Source: CAZBZG01 sp964496245
Lineage (GTDB): Bacteria; Planctomycetota; SZUA-567
NCBI GenBank assembly: GCA_964496245.1
Contig: CAZBZG010000308.1
Location: 1 to 5,403, forward strand
Length of the DNA: 5,403 nt
Direction: 5' to 3'
Part shown: positions 1-5,353 of the stretch, one piece after another
Position numbering within the stretch: position 1 is the first letter of the stretch
Layout of the letters: each line of letters starts with the position of its first letter
Position numbers and translations under genes: made by a program
Notes under the pieces: generated by a model
Database searches by the model: none
Seen by the model: only the letters and a program-made list of their open reading frames with translations
What the model was told of the DNA's origin: nothing

Positions 1-66
1 GGGTGGGCATGGCACCCGAGCTCTCACCGAGTGTTACCCGGAATTGAACCAAGCCTGCACTCCTGC

Positions 67-94
67 TTGCCTCGGCTCGGGGTTTCCGTAGAAT
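67..94 (+). promoter_or_regulatory. Candidate sigma70-type promoter for the Sat-CysC gene
   Basis: A -35-like TTGCCT at 67-72 (4 of 6 consensus bases) is followed after 16 bases by a -10-like TAGAAT at 89-94 (5 of 6). Transcription would begin near 101, giving a leader of about 80 nt. The match is by eye and the spacing is one base short of ideal. Confidence 0.45.
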
Positions 95-108
95 AGCCGG
101 CTCTGTAG

Positions 109-133
109 CGCGGGTCCGGGACAGCGGCCCGCG
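109..133 (+). other. Small GC-rich hairpin in the Sat-CysC leader
   Basis: Bases 109-116 pair with 126-133 in an 8-bp stem containing one G-U wobble, closing a 9-nt loop. It falls inside the predicted 5' leader, about 35 bases ahead of the ribosome binding site, so it would not itself mask the site. No known sulfur riboswitch is recognised. It could be a chance result of high GC content. Confidence 0.3.
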
Positions 134-181
134 GATCGCTCGACGCGCATCGTTTCTCGTTACGCATACGGAGGCTGCACC

Positions 182-1906
182 ATGCCCCAGCACCTCATCC
201 AGCCCCACGGCGGCACGCTCGTGGACCTCGTGGTCGACGACGCGGCTGCGGCCGAGCTCAAAGGCGCCTCGCGCGACTGGCCCTCGTGGGACCTCACCCC
301 GCGGCAGGAGTGCGACCTCGAGCTTCTCATGAACGGCGGGTTCTCGCCGCTCACGGGCTTCCTGACCCGCAAGGATTACGACCCGGTCTGCCAGGACATG
401 CGCCTGGCCTCGGGCGACCTCTGGCCGATCCCCATCGTGCTCGACGTGACCGAAGACTTCGCCCAGGGGCTCTCCACGGGCGATTGCGTGGCCCTGCGCG
501 AGCCCGAGGGCGTGATGGTCGCCGCGTTGACGGTCGAAGACGTGTGGACGCCCGACCGCCACGCCGAAGCCCAGGCCGTGTACGGGTCGGCCAACCCCGA
601 ACACCCGGGCGTGGCCCACGTGCTCGAACGCACCAACCCGGTGTACGTGGGCGGCACCGTCGAGGCGCTGCAGCTTCCCGAACACTACGACTTCAAGCCC
701 CTGCGGCTCACGCCGAGCGAGCTTCGCCACGAATTCGCGCGGCAAGGGTGGCGCAGGGTCATCGCCTTTCAGACGCGCAATCCCATGCACCGGGCGCACT
801 ACGAACTCACGCTCCGGGCCGTGCGCGAGCACGAAGCCAACCTGCTCATCCATCCCGTAGTGGGCATGACCAAGCCTGGCGACATCGACCACTACACGCG
901 CGTGCGCTGCTACCAGGCGCTCTTGGAGCACTACCCGTCCCAGACCGTGCAGCTGAGCCTGCTGCCGCTGGCCATGCGCATGGGCGGGCCGCGCGAAGCG
1001 GTCTGGCACGCCATCATCCGCAAGAACCACGGATGCACCCACTTCATCGTGGGCCGCGACCACGCCGGACCGGGGTCGGACTCTGCGGGCAATCCCTTCT
1101 ACGGCCCGTACGAGGCGCAGGAGCTCCTGCAGCAGCACGAGAAGGAGCTCGGCATCGAGATGGTGCCCTTCAAGCTGATGGTCTATGCAGCCGACCAGGA
1201 CAAGTACATCCCGGTGGACGAAGCCGGGGACGACGTGCGCACGCTCAGCATCTCGGGCACGGAACTCAGAAACCGCCTGGCCGAAGGCCGGAGCATCCCC
1301 GAGTGGTTCACCTTCCGCGAGGTGGCGGACGAACTCCGTCGCACCCACCCGCCCCGCGCGCAGCAGGGCTTCACCGTGTTCTTCTCCGGGCTCTCGGGCT
1401 CGGGCAAGTCCACGGTGGCCAAGGCGCTGCTGGTGAAGCTGCTCGAGATGGGCGGCCGGCCCGTGACCCTGCTCGACGGCGACATCGTGCGCAAGAACCT
1501 CTCCTCGGAGCTGGGCTTCTCCAAGGAACACCGCGACCTCAACATCCTGCGCATCGGGTTCGTGGCCAACGAGATCACCAAGAACGGCGGGATCGCCATC
1601 TGCGCACCCATCGCGCCCTACGACGGCATCCGCAAACAGGTGCGCGAGCTCGTGAGCGCGCACGGCGGATTCGTGCTCGTGCACATCGCCACGCCCCTCG
1701 ACGTGTGCGAACAGCGCGACCGCAAGGGCCTGTACGCCAAGGCCCGCCAGGGCATCATCAAGGAGTTCACGGGCATCAGCGACCCCTACGAAGAGCCGAA
1801 AGACGCGGAGGTCGCGATCGACACCAGCGACATCACCCCCGAAGAGGCCGCTCACCAGGTGCTCCTGCATCTGGAGCAGGAGGGGTATGTGGGGGGGGAA
1901 GGGTAG
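182..1906 (+). CDS. sat/cysC: Bifunctional sulfate adenylyltransferase / adenylylsulfate kinase
   Basis: This 574-residue cytoplasmic enzyme activates sulfate in two steps: ATP plus sulfate gives APS and pyrophosphate, then APS is phosphorylated to PAPS. Residues 1 to about 165 form the PUA-like N-terminal domain of ATP sulfurylase (LIQPHGG at 5-11, GGFSPLTGF at 52-60). The catalytic domain follows with QTRNPMHRAH at 197-206, containing the HxxH pair H203/H206, then GRDHAGPGSD at 291-300 and SISGTELR at 356-363. From about 395 to the end is an APS kinase domain with an intact P-loop GLSGSGKST (403-411), DGD (432-434), LGFSKEHRDLN (444-454), KGLYAKA (515-521) and FTGISDPYE (529-537). In the fungal enzymes of this layout the C-terminal domain has lost its P-loop and is only allosteric; here all kinase motifs are present, so both activities are inferred. 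Residues 475-480 read APIAPY, with Ala where many stand-alone kinases have Ser. The start has GGAGG seven bases upstream. A run of eight G lies in the last codons. PAPS may serve sulfate reduction or sulfotransferases; no neighbour decides which. Confidence 0.95.
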   Translation: MPQHLIQPHGGTLVDLVVDDAAAAELKGASRDWPSWDLTPRQECDLELLMNGGFSPLTGFLTRKDYDPVCQDMRLASGDLWPIPIVLDVTEDFAQGLSTGDCVALREPEGVMVAALTVEDVWTPDRHAEAQAVYGSANPEHPGVAHVLERTNPVYVGGTVEALQLPEHYDFKPLRLTPSELRHEFARQGWRRVIAFQTRNPMHRAHYELTLRAVREHEANLLIHPVVGMTKPGDIDHYTRVRCYQALLEHYPSQTVQLSLLPLAMRMGGPREAVWHAIIRKNHGCTHFIVGRDHAGPGSDSAGNPFYGPYEAQELLQQHEKELGIEMVPFKLMVYAADQDKYIPVDEAGDDVRTLSISGTELRNRLAEGRSIPEWFTFREVADELRRTHPPRAQQGFTVFFSGLSGSGKSTVAKALLVKLLEMGGRPVTLLDGDIVRKNLSSELGFSKEHRDLNILRIGFVANEITKNGGIAICAPIAPYDGIRKQVRELVSAHGGFVLVHIATPLDVCEQRDRKGLYAKARQGIIKEFTGISDPYEEPKDAEVAIDTSDITPEEAAHQVLLHLEQEGYVGGEG

Positions 1907-1937
1907 AGCGCGCGCCCTACCGCTCCCCACGCAGTCC

Positions 1938-2022
1938 TCGTCTTCGTTGTCGCAATCGGAATCGGCGGCCACGAAAGCGATGTCGGTTGCGATTGCGACA
2001 ACGACAACGATAGCGACAACGA
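1938..2022. repeat. Hexamer-phased inverted repeat (TCGNNN / CGANNN)
   Basis: The left half carries TCG exactly every six bases (1938, 1944, 1950, 1956, 1962). The right half carries CGA every six bases (1972, 1978, 1990, 1996, 2002, 2008, 2014, 2020), with CGG at the 1984 slot. Bases 1944-1958 are the exact reverse complement of 1990-2004 (15 bp), and the pairing continues imperfectly to 1964/1984. Because the TCG and CGA triplets share one period, the arms can also pair in shifted registers. It lies about 30 bases after the Sat-CysC stop and could be a terminator-like or dispersed intergenic repeat. It resembles no family I can name. Confidence 0.7.
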
Positions 2023-2037
2023 GCAGGTCATTGCTCG

Positions 2038-2053
2038 GCGGGGCTTGCTCCGC
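2038..2053. other. Compact GC hairpin
   Basis: GCGGGG (2038-2043) pairs with CTCCGC (2048-2053) across a 4-nt loop CTTG, with one G-U wobble. It follows the phased repeat and could help stop transcription of the sulfate-activation gene, but there is no U tract, so a terminator role is only inferred. Confidence 0.3.
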
Positions 2054-2103
2054 GCGTTCCTGCGTGGGCCAAAGTCGGGGGGCCTTACCGCCGGCGGACA
2101 GAT

Positions 2104-2136
2104 TCGCCGTACGGGGCGCTCGTGGCGCCTCGGCGA
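2104..2136. other. Bulged hairpin upstream of the hicBA promoter
   Basis: TCGCC (2104-2108) pairs with GGCGA (2132-2136). After a 4-nt one-sided bulge (2109-2112), GGGGCGC (2113-2119) pairs with GCGCCTC (2125-2131), with one G-U wobble, around a 5-nt loop. This gives 12 base pairs in 33 nt. It ends 28 bases before the -35 box of the toxin-antitoxin promoter. It may be a terminator for upstream transcription or an operator; nothing in the sequence decides. Confidence 0.35.
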
Positions 2137-2164
2137 GAGACGGGAAACCGCGAGCGCCCGGCCA

Positions 2165-2193
2165 TTGACACCCACGCACCCTTGCGGTAGTCT
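2165..2193 (+). promoter_or_regulatory. Candidate promoter of the hicBA cassette
   Basis: A perfect -35 box TTGACA (2165-2170) is followed after exactly 17 bases by TAGTCT (2188-2193), a weak -10 with 3 of 6 consensus bases. The predicted start near 2200 leaves a short leader of under 20 nt holding GGAGG at 2206-2210, seven bases before the hicB ATG. A strong -35 with a poor -10 would suit an autoregulated toxin-antitoxin operon. Confidence 0.55.
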
Positions 2194-2217
2194 CCGTACA
2201 GGAGCGGAGGGCCGACC

Positions 2218-2433
2218 ATGCACAACGAGTTCACATCCGTGATCGAGCGCGACGGCGAGTGGTATATCGCCTATTGCCCTGAAATTCCCGGCGCCAACGG
2301 TCAGGGCAGGACCAAGGCCGACTGTCTCAAGAGCCTGTCGGCGGCCATTCAGCTGATCCTTGAAGATCGGCGGGAGGACGGCCTGCGCGGATTGCCGGGG
2401 GACGCGGAACAGGGGATCGTGGCTGTCGGATGA
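2218..2433 (+). CDS. hicB: HicB-family antitoxin, short form
   Basis: This 71-residue protein matches the small HicB antitoxin fold (partial RNase H-like core). A first strand (FTSVIERDG, 5-13) leads to WYIAYCPEIPG at 15-25, the family's conserved Cys-Pro-Glu-x-Pro-Gly segment. Then come GQGRTKAD (28-35) and a helix to about residue 50 ending in an acidic/basic patch. In the family this domain binds the HicA toxin and blocks its active site. Larger HicB proteins carry a C-terminal helix-turn-helix or ribbon-helix-helix DNA-binding domain; this one ends without any, so it probably cannot repress its own promoter unaided. The start is fixed by GGAGG seven bases upstream. It precedes hicA, the reverse of the E. 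coli hicAB order, and its TGA overlaps the hicA ATG by an ATGA junction, implying coupled translation. Confidence 0.85.
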   Translation: MHNEFTSVIERDGEWYIAYCPEIPGANGQGRTKADCLKSLSAAIQLILEDRREDGLRGLPGDAEQGIVAVG

Positions 2434-2618
2434 AACGCACGGCTCTGCTCAAACATCTCCGCCGACATGGCTGCTATCTCAAGCGCGAGGGCGCGAACCA
2501 CTCGCTGTGGACGCGCGCAGAGACAGGCGGCGTCGAGGCGGTGCCCCGTCATACGGAGATCCCCAACCAGCTCGCCAGAAAGATCTGCCGGCGGCTGTCG
2601 GTCCCGGAGATCGGCTGA
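2430..2618 (+). CDS. hicA: HicA-family mRNA interferase toxin
   Basis: This 62-residue basic protein has the HicA pattern. An N-terminal helix (residues 4-13, LLKHLRRHG region) is followed by the strand GCYLKREGANHSLW (14-27), whose His24 is the catalytic residue position of the family. VPRHTEI (38-44) is the second signature, and a closing helix (45-56) completes the small double-stranded-RNA-binding-like fold. HicA toxins cleave mRNA in the cytoplasm when the antitoxin is degraded. All key residues are present, so the toxin looks intact. No Shine-Dalgarno site sits at the right distance (AGGGG at 2411-2415 is 14 bases away), so translation probably depends on ribosomes finishing hicB. The gene converges on the glycosyltransferase gene with a gap of only 36 bases. 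Confidence 0.88.
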   Translation: MKRTALLKHLRRHGCYLKREGANHSLWTRAETGGVEAVPRHTEIPNQLARKICRRLSVPEIG

Positions 2619-2642
2619 AGCGTGCGTGCATGCGTTCAGCCG
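2612..2642. terminator. Hairpin across the hicA stop, possible bidirectional terminator
   Basis: CGGCTGAA (2612-2619) and TTCAGCCG (2635-2642) are exact reverse complements, giving an 8-bp stem and a 15-nt loop that itself contains the palindrome GCATGC. The left arm includes the hicA TGA. It lies between two convergent genes, where a shared terminator is expected. No T tract follows on either side, so it would be an atypical or factor-assisted terminator. Confidence 0.4.
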
Positions 2643-2654
2643 TACTCAGTGACG

Positions 2655-4178
2655 CTACTGCCCCACCCCCCCGGCCCGCCGCTCGGACGTGCGGACCGCG
2701 CTGGCGAGCAGATGCGCGAGCGTGGGCAGCGGCCGGGCGCGCACGAAGATCTGGTAACTGAAGAAGCCGGGACACACGCGGATCAGCAGGCGGTTGAGGG
2801 CGAGCAGGGCGCGCGCCACAGCGCCGTTGCCGAGCGCCGCGGGAAACGGCGCCGGGATGCCGCGGATCTCTTCGACGTGGAAGCCGCACTGGCCGAGCAC
2901 GTCCTGCAGGCTGTGGAACGTGAAGAGATGGCGGTGGGTCATGTCCAGGATCCCGCGCTTGCCGTAGTTGAACTCCCCGCGCAGCAGTTGCAGCCGGATC
3001 AGGCCGAACGCCACGTTGGGCGTGGAGAGGACCACGGCCGGCCGCTTGTCGCGGGCCGTGGCCCGCACATGATCGAGCAGCCGGAAGATGGCGGGCGTGT
3101 CCAGGTGCTCGATCACGTCGAGCAAAAGCAGGCAGTCGAACGCGTCGGCCCGGTCGGGCAACGGTTCCCGGTCGAGATCGACCTGCGCGTAGTCGGAGAG
3201 TTCGCACGCCGCGGGCGGCGTGGTCGCATCCACCCCCCGCACGCGGCATCCCTTCTTCTCCAGCAGCTTTCCGAGCGCGCCGTGCCCGCACCCGATGTCG
3301 AGCACGCGGGACTCGGGCCCTACGGCATCGAGCGCCAGGGTGTGGCTCGAGGTATACCCGAGCTTGAGGGGGTAGCGCACCTCTTCGGTTCCCACGTCGT
3401 ACTGCCGCTGGAAGTAGAGTTGCATGCCGTGGAGGCGCGCGAGCACGGTGGCGCGGAGCACGTTCCACGCATAGGCGAGACCGTTCACCCGGCAGATCTC
3501 GTCCCCGTAGTAGGTGGGGATTGGTATTTCGCGGATGCGAAGCCCCCCCAGCACGAACTGGATGATGATCTCGGTATCGAAGTGGAAGTCGTTCGTGTTG
3601 AAGCGGAAGGGCAGATGGGCGAGCGCGCGCACGGAATAGACCCGGTAGCCGGAGTGGAACTCGGTGAGGCGGGTCCCGAGCAGGCGATTCTGCAGACCCG
3701 TGAGAATGCGGTTGCCCGCGTACTTGTAGAGCGGCATGCCGCCGCGCAGGGCGGCCCGCGGCTCGGCCATGCGCGTGCCAAAGACCGCGTCCGCTTCGCC
3801 CCGGGCCACGGGCGCGATCAGCTCGGGCAGGCGCTCGGGCGCGTACTGGCCGTCTCCGTGCAGCAGGGCCACCACGTCGAACCCGTTCTGGATGGCGTAC
3901 TGGTACCCGATCTTCTGGTTGCCGCCATAGCCCTGGTTCTCGGGGTTGGCGAGCACGGTCAGGTTGCACTCGCGGTGGAGGCGCTGGTGGAGGGACGCGC
4001 GTTCGAAGGTCTCGTCCAAGGACTGGTCGTCGATGATCAGGATCTCGTAGTCGTAAGCGAAGACCTCCTCCGGGATGCGCGCGAGCACGTTCTCGATCGT
4101 GGTCTCGGCGTTGTACGCCACCACGAAGATGAGCACGCGCGTGCACGCGCGGTCCGCCGCGTTCGATCCGTCCGCCAT
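2655..4178 (-). CDS. Bifunctional family 2 glycosyltransferase / class I SAM-dependent methyltransferase
   Basis: This 507-residue protein joins two enzymes. Residues about 14-240 are a GT-A glycosyltransferase of the dolichyl-phosphate-mannose-synthase-like GT2 group: VVAYNAETTIENVL (19-32), LIIDDQS (47-53) for nucleotide-sugar binding, LLHGDGQY (105-112) with the metal-binding Asp109, and SGYRVYS (176-182) followed by HFDTEI (199-204). Residues about 270-480 are a Rossmann methyltransferase: VLDIGCGHGALGKLL (292-306) is the SAM-binding motif I, VDATT (316-320) ends strand 2, and FDCLLLLDVIEHL (347-359) and VVLSTPNV (382-389) match the UbiG-like Methyltransf_11 pattern. No signal peptide or long hydrophobic membrane segment is seen, so it is probably cytoplasmic or membrane-peripheral. 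Inferred role: transfer a sugar to a lipid carrier or glycan and methylate the product or a related sugar. The start is supported by GAGGAG (complement of 4184-4189) five bases upstream; a -10-like TATGCT (complement of 4229-4234) lies further up without a good -35. The gene is divergent from the isomerase gene. Substrates cannot be read from the sequence. Confidence 0.9.
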   Translation of the reverse strand: MADGSNAADRACTRVLIFVVAYNAETTIENVLARIPEEVFAYDYEILIIDDQSLDETFERASLHQRLHRECNLTVLANPENQGYGGNQKIGYQYAIQNGFDVVALLHGDGQYAPERLPELIAPVARGEADAVFGTRMAEPRAALRGGMPLYKYAGNRILTGLQNRLLGTRLTEFHSGYRVYSVRALAHLPFRFNTNDFHFDTEIIIQFVLGGLRIREIPIPTYYGDEICRVNGLAYAWNVLRATVLARLHGMQLYFQRQYDVGTEEVRYPLKLGYTSSHTLALDAVGPESRVLDIGCGHGALGKLLEKKGCRVRGVDATTPPAACELSDYAQVDLDREPLPDRADAFDCLLLLDVIEHLDTPAIFRLLDHVRATARDKRPAVVLSTPNVAFGLIRLQLLRGEFNYGKRGILDMTHRHLFTFHSLQDVLGQCGFHVEEIRGIPAPFPAALGNGAVARALLALNRLLIRVCPGFFSYQIFVRARPLPTLAHLLASAVRTSERRAGGVGQ

Positions 4179-4337
4179 GGGCGCTCCTCAGAGCCGCGTT
4201 TGGCCTTCCCAATCAGCCGCGAAATGGTAGCATAGGGGGAGCGTGCGCGCAAGACGGCGCGCAATTGGGTGCGGTAGCGTGGCGGCTGCCGGACCGCGCG
4301 CGGCGCCGACGTCTCGCCTTCACCGAAAGGAGCCCCC

Positions 4338-5108
4338 ATGATCCGCCCCGGCCTCGTGTCCATCACCTTTCGCAAACGTTCGCCCCAGGAGATCGTGGAC
4401 CTGGTCCGCCAGGCCGGGCTCCAGGGCATCGAGTGGGGCGGGGATGTGCACGTGCCTCACGGCGAGATCGCCACAGCCGAGGAGGTGAAATGCAGGACCG
4501 AAGACGCCGGCCTGATCGTGGCTGCCTACGGGTCCTACTACCGGGCCGGGGCGAGCGAGGCCGAGGGGCTGGCGTTCGTGTCAGTGGCCGAGACCGCGGC
4601 CATGCTCGGCGCGCCGCTCATCCGCATCTGGGCGGGCAAGAAGGGCTCGGCCGATGCCGACCGGGCCTACCGGGAGGCGGTCGCCCAGGACACGCGCCGT
4701 GCAGCCGATCTCGCCCGGACCCTGGGCATCCGGATCGCGCTCGAGTACCACGCCAACACGCTGACCGATACCAGCGAGTCCGCCCAGCGTTTCCTCGCCG
4801 AGGTGGCGCACGACAACGTCTCCACCTATTGGCAGCCGCCGGCGGGCCTGCCCCAGGGCGAATGCGAGGCTGGCTTGCGCGCGGTCCTGCCGCAGCTGGC
4901 GAACCTGCACGTGTTCCACTGGGTGGTGGGCGAACACGGCCGCGAGCGGCGGCCGCTGGCCGAAGGGCGGGTCCCGTGGGCCGCGTACCTGGATCTCGCC
5001 CGTTCCACGGGCCGCGATCCCTGGGCCCTGCTCGAGTTCGTGGCGGGCGACGCGGCCGAGCAGTTTCTGGCGGATGCAGCAGCCCTGCGGGAGTGGGTGG
5101 AGGGCTGA
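4338..5108 (+). CDS. Sugar phosphate isomerase/epimerase family TIM-barrel protein
   Basis: The 256-residue protein belongs to the AP-endonuclease-2-like TIM-barrel superfamily that includes IolE, IolI and many sugar isomerases/epimerases. Visible motifs: RPGLVSITFR (3-12) as strand 1, GIEWGGDVHVPHG (30-42) as strand 2 with Glu32, Asp36 and His38, RIWAG (96-100), LEYHANTLTD (135-144) with the expected metal ligand Glu136, TYWQPP (163-168), LHVFHW (190-195) with His191/His194, and LLEF (231-234) with Glu233 as the last expected ligand. The strand-6 position, where IolI-type enzymes have a metal-binding Asp, seems to carry Gln166. Length is usual for a single-domain member. AAAGGAG at 4326-4332, five bases before the ATG, fixes the start. 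It is probably cytoplasmic and metal-dependent; the sugar is unknown, and no transporter or dehydrogenase neighbour helps. The stop is followed within 7 bases by a long palindrome. Confidence 0.88.
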   Translation: MIRPGLVSITFRKRSPQEIVDLVRQAGLQGIEWGGDVHVPHGEIATAEEVKCRTEDAGLIVAAYGSYYRAGASEAEGLAFVSVAETAAMLGAPLIRIWAGKKGSADADRAYREAVAQDTRRAADLARTLGIRIALEYHANTLTDTSESAQRFLAEVAHDNVSTYWQPPAGLPQGECEAGLRAVLPQLANLHVFHWVVGEHGRERRPLAEGRVPWAAYLDLARSTGRDPWALLEFVAGDAAEQFLADAAALREWVEG

Positions 5109-5115
5109 CGGGCTT

Positions 5116-5242
5116 GGGTGCGTGTCTTGTTTGGTGGTTGGTTGGTGGGGGCTGGTCCGGTCTTGTCCGTTCTCTGGGCACGCTGAGAAAGAGCCAAACC
5201 GAGAGCCTCCCACAAACCAACCACCAAACAAGACACGCACCC
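5116..5242. repeat. 127-nt near-palindrome with 28-bp perfect arms
   Basis: Bases 5116-5143 are the exact reverse complement of 5215-5242. Inside, GTGGGGGCT (5145-5153) pairs with 5204-5213 with one bulged T, CGGT (5158-5161) with ACCG (5198-5201), and TTCTC (5170-5174) with GAGAA (5185-5189). All share the same centre near 5179, so the whole unit can fold into one long hairpin of about 46 bp with small interruptions. One arm is G/T-rich and the other A/C-rich. It contains no open frame of note. It starts 7 bases after the isomerase stop and ends 27 bases before the next -35 box. It may be a large terminator-like structure or a small non-autonomous mobile element; no target-site duplication is visible at its edges. 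Confidence 0.8.
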
Positions 5243-5269
5243 CACGCCAGGCACGCCGCCCGAAAGCCC

Positions 5270-5298
5270 TTGACGCCCGACGGAATGCACGGCAGAAT
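5270..5298 (+). promoter_or_regulatory. Candidate sigma70-type promoter of the 3'-end gene
   Basis: TTGACG (5270-5275, 5 of 6 consensus) is followed after an ideal 17-base spacer by CAGAAT (5293-5298, 4 of 6). Transcription would start near 5305, leaving a leader of about 50 nt. It is one of the better promoter matches in the window and lies directly after the long palindrome, which would insulate it from the isomerase gene. Confidence 0.55.
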
Positions 5299-5353
5299 AG
5301 GAGGCACTCCGGGTTTTCGTGCAGGTCGTGGTCCCGTCGAGAGAGGAACTCTT

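Larger units (their letters stand above)
1..181. other. Upstream region of the sulfate-activation gene, no gene recognised
   Basis: No coding region is supported here; the three forward frames give only short, unrecognisable peptides ending by about position 100. The first 17 bases can form a 5-bp stem (GGGTG at 1-5 with CACCC at 13-17) that may continue beyond the window edge and could be the end of an upstream terminator or repeat. The second half carries a candidate sigma70 promoter, a leader hairpin and the ribosome binding site GGAGG at 170-174, seven bases before the ATG at 182. Confidence 0.5.
1907..2217. other. 311-base structured intergenic region, no gene
   Basis: No frame here codes for a recognisable protein; the open frames overlapping it are low-complexity read-throughs. 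It contains, in order, a 6-nt-phased inverted repeat (1938-2022), a tight hairpin (2038-2053), the 10-bp palindrome CCGCCGGCGG (2088-2097), a bulged hairpin (2104-2136) and the hicB promoter and ribosome binding site. The first two are well placed to end transcription from the upstream gene, although none is followed by a T tract. Confidence 0.7.

Noticed and set aside
33..56. Minus-strand T-arm-like sequence (GGTTCAATTCC) suggesting a tRNA
   Set aside because: A T-stem and loop can be drawn, but no matching acceptor strand, anticodon arm or D-arm lies at the right distance, and no CCA end follows.
286..2013. Long open frame overlapping the Sat-CysC gene in another forward frame
   Set aside because: Its translation is Arg/Ala/Gly/Pro-rich with no family motifs. 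It is a GC-rich shadow of the real gene, which carries full catalytic motifs.
1938..2022. CRISPR array
   Set aside because: The period is 6 bases, there are no repeat-spacer units of normal length, and no cas genes lie nearby.
1852..2223. Possible small genes on either strand in the 1907-2217 gap
   Set aside because: The translations are repetitive (serine/threonine/alanine runs from the hexamer repeat) and have no ribosome binding site. Structure, not coding, explains the sequence.
2666..2672. C7 tract near the 3' end of the glycosyltransferase/methyltransferase gene as a phase-variation site
   Set aside because: Similar 6-7 base C runs occur elsewhere in the same gene (for example 3543-3549), so it reflects base composition.
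2479..4235. Long open frames on both strands overlapping the glycosyltransferase/methyltransferase gene
   Set aside because: They lack recognisable motifs and ribosome binding sites, and have low-complexity composition. The 2655-4178 minus frame explains the region.
4581..5307. Minus-strand open frames across the isomerase gene and the palindrome
   Set aside because: They are antisense shadows of a gene with clear family motifs, with no supporting start sites.
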